This document shows, piece after piece, positions 34,253 through 46,800 of a stretch of 64,000 bases of DNA. The notes under the pieces were generated by a model. It was given only the letters and a program-made list of their open reading frames with translations, was not told where the DNA came from and ran no database searches. The DNA lies in NCBI RefSeq assembly GCF_000003815.2, contig NW_023365788.1, positions 235,207 through 299,206 of the forward strand. Reading direction: 5' to 3'. Within the stretch, counting starts at the first letter, position 1, and the number at the start of each line of letters is the position of its first letter. Made by a program: the position numbers and the translations under genes. This DNA comes from Branchiostoma floridae (lineage: Eukaryota > Chordata > Leptocardii > Amphioxiformes > Branchiostomatidae).

Positions 34253-34274
34253 ATACTACTACTACTACTACTAC
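33978..34274. repeat. TAC/CTA microsatellite, about 300 bp
   Basis: Imperfect (CTA)n with occasional ACAACT and TTCTAC interruptions. Confidence 0.95.
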
Positions 34275-34560
34275 TTCTGTGTCAGGGTGGTCTGACAATC
34301 ATAAACTTAAACCTCGTGAAATGAAAATCTACATTACACCGACAGAAACGGTGCAGTGTTTGTAGTTTGTTTCATTTTGAGTTCCTTTTTTTTTTGCTCA
34401 GTGCTATTACTTGCTGTATCCAGGTTCCTCTGGACCATGAATAATTCTTCACTCCGACTCCTTCTCCACTCTCATCATTAAATCAAAAACTGCTACTGCC
34501 ATTAATCAAAACATAGACATGATAACAATAAGCTGTGGGATTAATGCTAAATCAGACAAA

Positions 34561-34979
34561 AGGTGGTGGGACCGCGTGGCACGATCGGGAGCGCGTTGGT
34601 CTCAGGCCCGAGAGGTCCCGGGTTCAAATCCGCTTGCCGTGTCACCGATCTTGTGCCCTTGGGAAAGGCACTTTACACGACTTTCCTCACCTAACTCAGG
34701 TGTAAACGAGTACATAGCTGCGGCTAGTGGCAGTGACAGGCCTTTGTTGTGGTGACAGGCCATAGGGGCATGTTCGGGCATGACGCACCCGCCATGACAC
34801 ACGAGTCAGGGGTAGGAGGAACCCCTTGCATCCTTGGTCGGAAGTCCTCCTAGGAGATGGAAACTCCGAACAACAAAGCCAATGGTATGGTGGCTTTGAA
34901 AAGGCGTCTTTGACACCTGTTTCGCCATACCCTCCATATGTATATGGAGAATCTCAATAAAAAAAATTAAAAAAAAAAC
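34561..34979 (+). mobile_element. tRNA-derived SINE
   Basis: The 5' head has a tRNA-like promoter: box A-like TGGCACGATCGGG and box B GGTTCAAATCC about 40 bases later, with the folded tail CCGTGTCACC. A body with CTTGGGAAAGGCACTTTACA and CCTAACTCAGGTGTAAA follows. It ends in an A-rich tail (AATAAAAAAAATTAAAAAA). Box sequences and length fit a pol III SINE. I could not define target duplications. Confidence 0.8.
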
Positions 34980-35115
34980 AAACTGTTAGAGTAGCCCAAG
35001 GTGCGAAACAATAATAATAGCAAGAGGATAGAAGAACTGGTTTAAAGAAAAGAATCAGGTTATCGGTAAACAATGACATTCACACACTGTACAACACAAA
35101 AAAATAAAATGTTTT

Positions 35116-35116
35116 A

Positions 35117-35170
<54 letters not shown>
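35116..35170. repeat. AT microsatellite
   Basis: About 50 bp of uninterrupted TA repeats just left of the 40-bp satellite. Confidence 0.95.
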
Positions 35171-35171
<1 letters not shown>

Positions 35172-35251
35172 GAATCAGCTGTTTCGTATTGACCAAATTT
35201 CATGATAAAAGTCTTCCTAAAGAAAGTCAAAGAAGCTCTGTCATACGCGAA

Positions 35252-35888
35252 TAATCAGCGTCCAAGTCCACATCATTTAACAATACATTTAATATCAGTG
35301 TCCAAGTCCACATCATTTAACGATACATTTAATATCAGTGTCCAAGTCCACATCATTTAACAATACATTTAATATCAGTGTCCAAGTCCACATCATTTAA
35401 CAATACATTTGATATCAGTGTCCAAGTCCACATCATTAAACAATACATTTAATATCAGTGTCCAAGTCCACATCATTTAACAATACATTTAATATCAGTG
35501 TCCAAGTCCACATCATTAAACAATACATTTAATATCAGTGTCCAAGTCCACATCATTTAACGATACATTTAATATCAGTGTCCAAGTCCACATCATTTAA
35601 CTATACATTTAATATCAGTGTCCAAGTCCACATCATTTAACAATACATTTAATATCAGTGTCCAAGTCCACATCATTTAACAATACATTTGATATCAGTG
35701 TCCCAGTCAACATCATTTAACTATACATTTAATATCAGTATCCAAGTCCACATCATTTAACAATACATTTGATATCAGTATCCCAGTCAACATCATTTAA
35801 CTATACATTTAATATCAGTGTCCAAGTCCACATCATTTAACAATACATTTAATATCAGTATCCAAGTCCACATCATTTAACAATACAT
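35252..35888. repeat. 40-bp satellite array, left block (about 16 copies)
   Basis: The unit reads ATATCAGTGTCCAAGTCCAC then ATCATTTAACAATACATTTA. Copies are highly uniform. A variant with CCCAGTCAAC and CTATACATTT recurs, usually next to a GATATCAG copy, suggesting higher-order units. It continues at 36988 after the transposon insertion. Confidence 0.95.
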
Positions 35889-36987
35889 CACAGGCAGTTT
35901 AAGGCCTGTGACACCTGTAGATTCTCAGTCGAGTAGTTATATGGCCATAACGTTTGATGTAACCATCTGTTTTCAACAATTTTTGGCCAGTTAACGTAAT
36001 TCACCCATATTCAAAATATGATGACGAGAAAATTGTGGATCCTCAATATTTTGGGTTTAAAAATCCATTTTTTGGTAAAAAATAGGGATGCTATTAAAAT
36101 GGGTCTGTGCCCACTATGAAATGATTGTCTAACTGAGTCATATTTTCTGGAGTAATAGATTATATCTCTGTGATATCTGATATGCCCGGGGATCTTGCCG
36201 CTATACCTAGGTAAGGCTCAATTTTGGGGCAAAAACAGAATTTTTTGACAATTTTTTGGTATTTTTCGTACAAATATCTATACAGCCACGGAAATAAAAG
36301 ATATTGCAAGAAGACCCGCTTGATTTCTGAAGGTCTAAGGCTTAATGAACCTAAATCTGCCCAAAACTCGTAATAAAACTGGTGCCCTGATGTGGGCAGG
36401 GACCGACGAAACACTACTTACCCTACAAGAACTGCGCCCAAGTAAGACATGTTTGACTGTACGTAACGTTAACCGATAGTAAAATATGAATGTTTTATGT
36501 CTGTATCTGTTAAATCGCTGTTGTATCAATGCGAAATTTCGCAAGCAGTTAGCCTTATAAGGCATCAGTCAACTGCCATACAATCATTTTGGGCTAGAAA
36601 TACCGATTTATAGCATTATTTTGCTGTTTCCTTGAAGTATGAGCGCCTCGCTGTTTTCCCGCCACTCCACACCCCGGGAGGTCGGAACGCATGTTCGGAC
36701 TGTACCACTTGCAGCTCTCGCGGGGGTGCCCTTTTGTTAACCGCTTCTAGTTATGCCGATATTTGATAAATACTAGATCAATATCTTTAGCATGCAACAT
36801 CAATAAGTCTCAAGAAAAGTACTTAGTGTGGCCCGTGCATCGTAAGTTCCTGTTTTCGCAATGTAACATTAGGTACTGACATTGGACCGTTCTAAAAACG
36901 CTCCGGCCCGGCGGGGTTACCTGAGGTCACGTAGTGGTTCGAATTTCATGTTCGACCAAAATTGTCACAGGCCTTAAAGTGCCCGAG
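35889..36987. mobile_element. 1.1-kb non-autonomous DNA transposon inserted in the satellite
   Basis: The ends are inverted: TTTAAGGCCTGTGACA near 35897 and TGTCACAGGCCTTAAA near 36964, extending to CACAGGCAG and its partner CTGCC/GTGCCCGAG. The satellite reads CAATACAT on the left and ATTTGATATCAG on the right, so the empty site is CAATACATTTGATATCAG with a 2-bp AT duplication. No transposase frame. Confidence 0.8.
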
Positions 36988-37182
36988 ATTTGATATCAGT
37001 GTCCCAGTCAACATCATTTAACTATACATTTAATATCAGTGTCCAAGTCCACATCATTTAACAATACATTTAATATCAGTTTCCAAGTCCACATCATTTA
37101 ACAATACATTTAATATCAGTGTCAAAGCCCACATCTTTTTTCAATGCATTTGATATCAGTGTCCAGGTACACATCATTTAAG
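36988..37182. repeat. 40-bp satellite array, right block (about 5 copies)
   Basis: Continuation of the array, with increasingly diverged copies toward the right end, followed by a short CTAT repeat (37183-37203). Confidence 0.93.
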
Positions 37183-37203
37183 CTATCTATCTATCTATCT
37201 ATA

Positions 37204-38690
37204 AATAGCAAACATGATAACTACACTATAATGATTGTCGCCATTCTTGTGTTGTATACTAGCACCATGCAGTAGATTATTATTTTCCTAACAACATTAT
37301 TTTACTTTATGTTATAAATTTAGAATGTACGCATACATGCACGTTAAACTTTGGATTTACGATTATACTCTTCCCTAGAATCCTAGAAATTAAAACAAGG
37401 ATAGCTACACACTTGGATTTATCTAATAAATACATAAACCAAAGTGTGTAGTTGTTGTTCTGTTTTTTATAAAAAGTAGATGGAATTTTGCTAATTTCTT
37501 TCCCTAGGCTCGTGCCTTGAACCAAAGTGCGTTTGTTGGAAAACCAACTAAACAAGATTTAATAAGGCCAATATATATTCTATAGTATTTACATTGGCCC
37601 AAAATATTTGTATTAAAGGAGGCTTGTGAGGTACAATCTAAGCCAACTTCCGAACGCAATTTCTTCAAAATTGGTCAGACATTCAAATTAGTTGCCCCGA
37701 GTTCTTATCGGTTTGTCTAGTTCGCTACGTAGACATTGTATATGCATTCACTTTTATATAATGCATTTGGCATTCAATGTTATATATGTATTCAATATTA
37801 TATATTTATTATGTATTCATCATTATATATATATTTAAAATTATACATGCACCATTGTATATGTGTTTACTATCATGTAAATAATTCAACGACGTTGCCA
37901 TCAGGAATCTATTTAACAAAAGTAAAGTTCAAACATTTTCAGACAGTCTTCCTGGAATCCGGTTCTCCACTTCAAAATACTTTTGGGTCGCACTGTCAGA
38001 TTTTTTCAGAAACAGACACAACTTATCGACTGGCATCCCCAGCATTTAGAGTTTAGCCTCCGTCTTTGGAACGAGTCTGTGTGGGGTTTTTTTTTGGGGG
38101 GGGGGGGGCGATTTCCAACGTTTGCTATATTCTCTTGTACCGGGAAAGGAGGTTTGCCGAGGAAGGGAGCTTGCTGTGGAAGGGAGTTTGCCGTGATAGT
38201 GAGTCTTTGCCCCGTCCGACTAATCCACCGCTGCTGCCAATGGCCACTTCCGCAGCAGAAGATCATCCTCAGCGTTCATTTTCTTTTCTTCTAATTTTAA
38301 TGCAGCGACTTTGAAGTTCCTACTACGGCTCGCTACGAAGACAGTCCTGTTGAGCTACTCTTTCCTTTACATGAACTGTTTATTCTTGGGGATAGTAGAA
38401 GAAGCCAACTTGTACCCCCTTGATGTTCTGCTAATAAGATTTCGAAGTAAGGTAGGACAAAACAAAACACACGAACAGAAAAAGAGGGGTGGTGGTGGGA
38501 TATATTGTATTTAAACCTAATTGGCGCCTCTGCTGTCAATATAATTACAGAATGAATTTGAGGTTCAATTTGCAATTCAGTTGCTCAACGTTTAAGCCAG
38601 AATGAATGAAATGTAATGAAACAGAGATTTCCTCATCTCACATTTAAAACAACTCATTTGTCATTAGAATCCACGTTACCAACGGTATTT
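37204..38690. other. 3' flank of gene B, no gene seen
   Basis: AT-rich spacer with a T7/G12 homopolymer junction at 38087-38108. Minus-strand AATAAA (plus TTTATT at 38379-38384), about 310 bases after the gene B stop, is a possible polyadenylation signal. Confidence 0.5.
38379..38384 (-). promoter_or_regulatory. Possible polyadenylation signal of gene B (AATAAA)
   Basis: It is the first AATAAA noticed downstream of the TGA stop on the minus strand. The distance of about 310 bases is reasonable for a 3' UTR, but chance occurrence cannot be excluded. Confidence 0.35.
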
Positions 38691-39102
38691 TCAGTTGAAC
38701 CGTGGGCGGCCAAAAAGCAAGGTGCAGGGAACGGTTGCAGCGATGGCGATGAGGTAAAGAACCAGACTCAGCCGATCCAGAACATCGGCCAACAAAGCGT
38801 ACTCCCCAACTTCCTCATCGCCATCACCATCGCTTCCACGTGCCAAAGCATCGATGCTGCCAGAAAGGTGCTTAACACTAACCTTCAATTCATCTACGCT
38901 TGCCTTTAACCCGATATCGGTATCTACACACTCATTCTTCACGATAAGAGGCGGGTTGTGGCCTCCAGAAGATTGGCCATCGCCGTTCATCATGAAGGAG
39001 GGTTTGATGTTTCCCTCGATGTCTTTTTCTTTGTTGCTGAAGCTTTTTGTTGTTGGCTCTTCAGATTTCGCTTTTTTGGTCAAGTCTCCCATCAATAGAG
39101 CC
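38691..39102 (-). CDS. Gene B exon 15: cytoplasmic loop, TM4, C-terminus
   Basis: 412-bp exon with acceptor TTGTTTCAG. The loop differs from gene A ([18 protein letters not shown]) but keeps [20 protein letters not shown] and TM4. It ends FGRPRFN and TGA. Confidence 0.9.
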
Positions 39103-40846
39103 CTGAAACAAGGGGGGGATTTCATCAAGTTTAATTGATCAGGGGTGCCTAAGCATTTGCGCAAACCTTATGAAATCCGTACGAATTCGCACCAAACACT
39201 ATGTGACATACACCAATCATATGTGATTTGCACGAATGTCATGCAAACCAACCGGCCACTTGTAAGAAAGTACGTTTCTGAGTGTTTCTACCCTTGATAT
39301 AAAGCCTTGAATGGACATATACGGTCACATAGTCGTATTTGATAGCTTGCGAGCTACTCTTTTGCCCCATTTAGCGCGTCACATCGTATTTTCCCTTTGC
39401 CGAAGATCGAGGCCGCCATATTGAATATCCCGCTCCGTCTGTCACGTGACCTCGGCAGCGGCCGGTTGGTTGGTTGGCATAAGGTTGACATTTGGTTGCG
39501 TGCGAATCACATAAGATTATTGTGTGTCACATAATAATTCATGTGTATCACACATGTTCCGTGCGGTTTTCATAAGATTAGTACGTTTTCGCATAGTGAT
39601 TCGCGTGTGTCAAATATTCGTACGAATATCATAAGGTTCTTGCAAATGTTAACACGACTGTTGATACATACATAAAAGTTGCATCGTACATTTGATAGAT
39701 TTTGTTGCATTTGGACATACCTTGCGAGGTGTTTTAAGAAGAGCGTCCGCACCCATTTGGGGACGGGTCCCTTCTTGTCGTGTATGATGATGATGAAAAG
39801 TGTCGTCAGCATGAAGAGCGCCATCAGAGCCATGCACACAATGATCAGCATGGCTGGAAGACAAGAAAATGTAACTTGTAATGAGCAACATAGTTATTCA
39901 TTACAGAACACAGTAGCATAGGTTTAACGCTGATAAGTAACATCATAAACTTGGCATATATAATGCTACATTTGGCTAGAGAAAAAATTCTCTATGGAAA
40001 GCAAAAATCACGGCAAAAATCAGTTACTTATGCAATATGATATGAGTTTGGAAACAGTCAGACGTATCAGATAGTGTCCACTATTTTTCGTTAGTGACAC
40101 TGACTGAACCTGAGATAAACTGTTTTAAACCCTAACTTTTAATGCAAAAGGGCTGAAGACAATTAGAAGTCCAATAGAAAACTAAATAATACAAAGTCAA
40201 GCTAAAGAAAATTTAGGATTCTTATAGAAAACAAAATCATATTGAGTATCTGTCTTATCTTCATTGAAGAAAACAGAAAAATAACAAAAGTTGTGCCTTT
40301 ACAAACTTGGTGCATTCTTGGAGCCTCACATGCCCTGCATAAGTCAGCAATACCAATACGAAAAAGCTTTCTAAGATGCTTGTCGGAGGTTCTGTCACAG
40401 TATATTTGAAAACCTTACGAGCTACACCAAAAGTTAGAGCAAATTTAGTTAGTATCAACCGATTAACACCTACCAATAAAAGGCAGGGTACTAGACACAG
40501 GCAGGAAGCCTGTAACGACGACTAGCGACACCACCATGGACAGCAGCACGGTGACGCCGAACCCGATCCTGTCACCTTTGTCGATGGGCATGATGAAGGT
40601 GATGATCATGAGGATGATGAGGATGAGGCAGGGAGAGATGGTTGTGGCGTAATGATAAGTGGGGTCTCGTTGGAGAGTCATAGTCAGACAGGCCGTGTTG
40701 TTTATGGCTGAAAGGGTAGTTTTTCCACTCCACTCTCCCGTGACGATGTCGGCCTCCAAATCGTAGCAGGTCAGGAAGTTTTCGTCTTTGTGTGATGTTG
40801 AATTGGAACAGTCTTGGAAAATAAAAGGTAGAGAAGTTAGTAAGAG

Positions 40847-40888
<42 letters not shown>

Positions 40889-43800
40889 GTTTGTGTGTGC
40901 ATGTGTGTGTGCTTCTATGTGTTTGTTATAAACTAATAAAAAGTGCAATTTGCAAACGTTTTCATTTACATGATATGTCTTTAGTATAATGACAAACGGA
41001 CTATGTACATTTGGTGAGTTGAAAAACACGTGGACTGCCATACCTATTGTGTACTTTTCCCCAGCTCTCCAGCACACCGCACACGTCATGTTGTCCTGTG
41101 GGAAGAGGAAGGGGTCCAGGGTGCAGGTTGTGGTAGTCAGTAATTCTATAGGCCACGTGACTTCACCGGTTTCCTCCAGTTTTACCTCCGTTTCTGGGAA
41201 CCCTCCGTTATAAAGCGGATCAGCGCTGTGTGGAAAATAGTATCTGACTTAAGAAATACAATAATTCGTAAATGTTCCTAATTTCACTTGCTGTTAAGAA
41301 AGTGAAACCTCACATCTCATTATTTACAACTTTTCGTTGCCCATGCATGGAGTTCTTCTCGGAAGAGTATACTATAGAAATGTCGAATTGTACAGGCTGG
41401 TTTCACTATGGGCCAGTAAGCGCCTGCAAATTTTAAAGAAGAAAATGAAATTCAGCTAATACTATACAGAGATGTACTAAGTGCAATTAGTAATGTAAAT
41501 CTTAGAATAAGAAACCGATTGTTTTCCGGATAATACAGGCGAAAGGCTAAGCATGGTGCTGAGTGAAAGGCTATTAGGAAATAATAACGGAGAAGGGTGG
41601 AGAAAACTGGTTGCCAAATCATATTTGTCGCCTCAATGGTGGAATAATAGACAAGGTGATAGATAAGAAGAAGAAGAAGAACTTTATTGCACGACAACTG
41701 TTAAGGATACAATGTATGGCAACTTAGTACATACAACACATACAAAACAGTTGAACTACATAGTTGCTAATATATAAAAATCTAAGAAACTAATGTGTGA
41801 ATCATACATTCGTGTGGCATGTCATGTTGAGCGACATCGAGAAACCTATAGGAGGTGAAATAACATTGCATCATTGTTAAAAAGTAATAGTCATTAGACT
41901 GCTGCAGATTAAGAACATGGGTGATTTTGTCTTCCTTAAAAGACAGAATGGCAAAACATTTACTTTCTTTCCAATGTCAGTGTCGGTTTCCAGACTTGAT
42001 CATCACCAACGAAGATACGATCCAAGTTTCCATATTCCATGCGTTCCCATTCCAGCCGCTCGTCTGTCCATGTCTGTAACGTATGACATACGTAAGAGTG
42101 TATTGTGTTATGAATTATAATAAGCTAATGTTACAGCAGTTAATGTTATCATCTGCAAACTACAAATTTAATGAGGGCGAAATAAGCAAGATGGTTAAAA
42201 AAAAGAAACGTTGTACGTCGTAACAGGAATTGAAACGAGAACACATCACAGCCTATAATAAGCCTTCTATAATAAGCCCTCTACGTATGTATTCAATAAA
42301 AGCACAAAATTACACTAGTGTGGTAGATGAGAGCAGCCGGCGTGTATCAATTAACCAAGTTGGCAACTACAGCTAATACTCGTAACTACCACATTGGTGA
42401 CACTTTCAGTATTGAACTGGTTTCACTTCTACAACAATGACAAAGTACAATCACGGGTACCACAAGATATATTTCACATTTTGGTAGATTCTTCAAATAA
42501 ACCATCTCTTGTTTTTTCTTTGAAATCAGGCAAATATTATTGAGCGTGTTTGTATTCCAAATGTATTTATTGTAAGATATATAACAATGTAGATACAGAC
42601 GTATTACAGGTCTCCAAGGCCCCTCAGCATTTTTTTTTTTTCAAATTAGCTTTTTGGCTTACTATGGTCATATGGCATCAAAGACAGTGAAAAGAAGAAC
42701 AAACTCACGAATTCTGCTTTAAAGGATGTTACTATCTGTTCCGCTTTTTCATCCTGAAATGAATTTATAAAAGATGATCTTATTACCATATCTAACATAA
42801 GGGACGGAAGTATCGACAAAGACAAGAATGTGCAATACACAATATCTGATCTTATGACAAGTCTGAGAATAGATGAAGGTGATTGTAACAAAGATTCATA
42901 ATATTCCGGCATAATTATTATTGTCAGCTCTATGTATACCAACAAAATCTTTGGCAGTTATATTTTCGTATCAAGTCCGTTATATTTTCGTATAAAGTCC
43001 GTTGTATTTTCGTATAAAGTCCGTTATAATTACGTATCATGTCCGTTATATTTACGTATCATGTCCATTACATTTACGTATCAAGTCCGTTATATTTACG
43101 TGTCCATTGCAACATTTCGAAAATGTTTTTATCACTTACCAAGTTGATGATGTTGACAACGTATGCCTTAAATGTCATCTTATTTGTTAAGGGGGATACA
43201 AGATTGTCGTAGCTATCTCGGAGGTCATTTTGAAGCTTGAATTTTTGGTCAACTGTAACACAAATTTGACGATATTGACGTTATCAATGATCGGTCTTTA
43301 GTTGTGTATGGGTTTAGTGCACAGACGGCTTTAATAACAAGTGAAATAAGAAACGGTCATTCTTTATATACACACAGACACACGCACACATACGAACGCT
43401 ACCGAAATATAACTTTCTTGGCAAAGGTAAAAACGGTACTCTCTTAGAATGGAGCAACTAAGAAATTCTTCATCCTTACCTTCACAGTTTGGCTTCTGAG
43501 TATTCCAGTCGGCTTCTCCTGTTGTGTTGTCCTTAATAAGACACAGAGCCTCGTTGGGCGGGGAGCCATCTTTGAACTTAAACCCAGTATCACACGTGTA
43601 CTTAATTCTCTCTCCGGGCCAGTAGAATTTCAGAATGGGTCTTCTCTTTCCGAACCGGGGTTTTCCTGGATCCTTGCAACCTAAAACTGAAGGAACGAGG
43701 AAAAAGAAAGATGACTTTGTTCAGACATATTTCCAACACCATCACTGTTTGTTGTTGATTATGATATTCTTCGTATTCGATATTTACGTTCAACATGTAA

Positions 43801-46800
43801 ATTGACAAACAAGACTTATGGACAAGGACAATGTGATGGACATCTTTAATATTGTTGAATGATGTTTGAAACGTCTCTCTGTATTCATTATCATCTTGCT
43901 ATGTATAGTCTTGTTATCTTAAACAGATAATGATTGTATCCTATAACCAATTTATAAAATGATAAACTCATTATTTTCATTGGGAATGTTTAAGATATTG
44001 CTTTATGTAATAAAGACTTTTGAAATGCTTTTGAAATTTTTGTGACTTAACGACTTACCGCCGCAAGGAATGACGTCACAGTACTCGAATCCATTTCGAG
44101 TAAAGCACCATGGACGCTCATCACCGGTAGGATTACGGCATTTGTTGTCCACCAGGTTTGCCCAGGGATACGATTCTTGGAAGTTTGGGTCACTATCCCA
44201 TGGTTCACAGTCTACCCGAGTTACGGATCCCCTTGATTCGTCTCCTCTGTAATTTGCACCATTTCCGTCGAAGCACATTTCTATGACGAAGAAAAACATA
44301 CATCAACCTTGCCAATTTTTTTAGGTAATTTGCCACAAATTATATGCACGTACGTCGATGTAGGTTAGACATCCAGGTAATAAGATACGCCAGAAATTAG
44401 TTACTCAAGCAACTGGATATGTAGTTGCCTGAGTAACTAATTTTTTGACGTATTATATGCATCTACACCCGATAGATATACTTACTACCATCCAATGGAG
44501 TTGTTGAGGTATTAACGTTGTTGCAGTTGGTGTCGGGGAAAAACTCACAGCCAGGAATACTTAACCACGACCACTCGTCAAAACACGAAAATTTCACTTC
44601 TGCACACCAAGACTGACAGGGCAGCAGTTGCCTGAGATTCGGACTAAACAAAAAGAAAATTGTTATTGTTATACACACATAAAATAATGGACGACATCTA
44701 AACTGAGAAGAGAGCAACATCGAAGTTCATTTGTCTTATAGCATTATTATCTATCTCTACCTCTCTTTATAAAAACAAAAAATATGCTTTTGAGTGTCGT
44801 GGCTTGTACACATGCAGGTATTCACAAACCAAACGCTGATGTGTTAAACCATTTTGATTTGATTATATGGATGACACCCCCACACGCGCATTAATTTTCG
44901 ACCGTGTCCAAGAAATAAGATTCAAACATGCTAAATCGCACAAAAAAAGCTGAAAAATGATCAAATATATACTAGTGATTTAAACAACGCATATTGAGAA
45001 CCGCATATTGAAGTCATAAAACGACCACGTCAATTACAAAGTCAAAGAAGAAGATGTGAAAGAATAAACCTGAAGAATGTATAGTTGGATATACCATACG
45101 CAGTCATATTTTAGTTACCTCCATGAAATGTCATGGAATGGAGGTTATATTTTCTGTTATGTGTCTCTGTCTGTGTAGATGATTACTCAAGAACGGCTGG
45201 ATGGATTGGTTTCGTACTTGTTGTGTTGGTGGGGTGTGATAAAAGCTCGAATCGATGAGATTTTGGGAGCCGTATCTGTCGTTATAATCGATATAATAAT
45301 ATCAGAAATCACCCCTATATCTGCGAAATATTGGAACAGGAATGTCCCGGTGACGTATGTAGGTCAGGTAATTAATCACCCGTCGGCCATGTAGCCAGCA
45401 GCTAACAGTTGCTCAAGAACGGCTGGATGGATTGGTTTCATACTTGTTGTGTTGATGGGGTGTGATGAAAGCTCAAATCGATGAGATTTTGGGCGCCGTA
45501 TCTGTCGTTATAATCGATGTAATAATATCAGAAATCACCCTTATATCTGCGATATATTGGAACAGGCATCGTGCTTTAAGTGTTTGTTAATGGGCTTAGA
45601 TCCAAGCAGATAGTGAGGTGATTTGTATGACAGCTGTTTGGGGAACCCCGAGTTTTTTTAATATGATAATTAGTTTTATTTATGTCTGCTTAGGATATCA
45701 TGGAGATGTGAAGCGTAAGTATAATTGTGAGAAGTTGAGGTACATTTAACGGCAATGCTTAACAGGTATGGATGTCTCACATACTGTACTGCTGATTTGA
45801 GTGACATGGTGATTAAAATGCCATTAGGTCCTCTCATCTTAGATGGGTTGGGTGTCAGAAGTTTTATGGGCGATACAGATGTTCTGATTTCGTTACGATA
45901 AGGGACAGTTGTTAGTTGTCTCCTTCGTAGCCAATGGTACTTGTTAGCAGACGGGTTGGCGTCAAGTACTAGTATTCATCTTACAGTTGGTGTAGGGCTA
46001 TTAGAGGAAAGTGTGCATCTCGTTTTTGTACCGTGTGAACAGCTGTTCTATTGACATATTGGTGGAAAATCAAATCACCATCTGACTAAAGTTGGCCACA
46101 TCCCTTCTTCTTTCTGAGTTTCCCAACTTCCTCCCACCACACCGCTCTGAGGCACATAGTCGAACCTCAATAATGCTGACAACCTTAGACAGTTTAAATG
46201 CCAAACATCAAGCTTAAGGAACACCACGCTACCATATGCCGTCGACCTCTTAAACGCACATTACACAATTAAGTGTCACATTTTAATAATTACTAATCAG
46301 ATGGACATCCTCTGTGTCATTAAATAAATACACCACTACTTTCCCATAACATTTATAACCATTACTCTCAAATACAACCGACTATAAACATACATACCAT
46401 CCACAAAAAAGCAATAAATATTTCATGGAGGTATGAGGTCCCCGAACTCTAGTTCAGTCATATTTTAACCTTGAAGTTCATTGCCGCTTAATAGAACACG
46501 ATTCTTGTGCTGGTTGACATTGTAAATATTTCATGTTACATAAATCTGTAAACTTTTATAATAAAGGCACCTTTTTAGTCATTTTCATTTGCCCGAGTGT
46601 ACCAGTTATGGTGATCCCAGGGGATGTCATCCATATAATCAAATCGACATGGCCTTAGTAACAATCAAACAAACAAAGTACAGACGGGGCTGATTTACCT
46701 TGACTCACAGCGCGGTACCATGGTAGCGCAGACGAAGTCTTTAACACGGGGATGGCACTCAGAATTTGCGAGTTCGTTGAGGGCACCAAACACTTCAGAG

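Noticed and set aside
34561-34640. tRNA gene suggested by box A/box B
   Set aside because: No good cloverleaf acceptor stem, and it is fused to a SINE body and A-rich tail. Called a SINE instead.
35252-35888. Regular 40-bp array looking like a CRISPR
   Set aside because: The whole 40-bp unit is conserved with no variable spacers, in a eukaryotic intron-rich context. It is a satellite.
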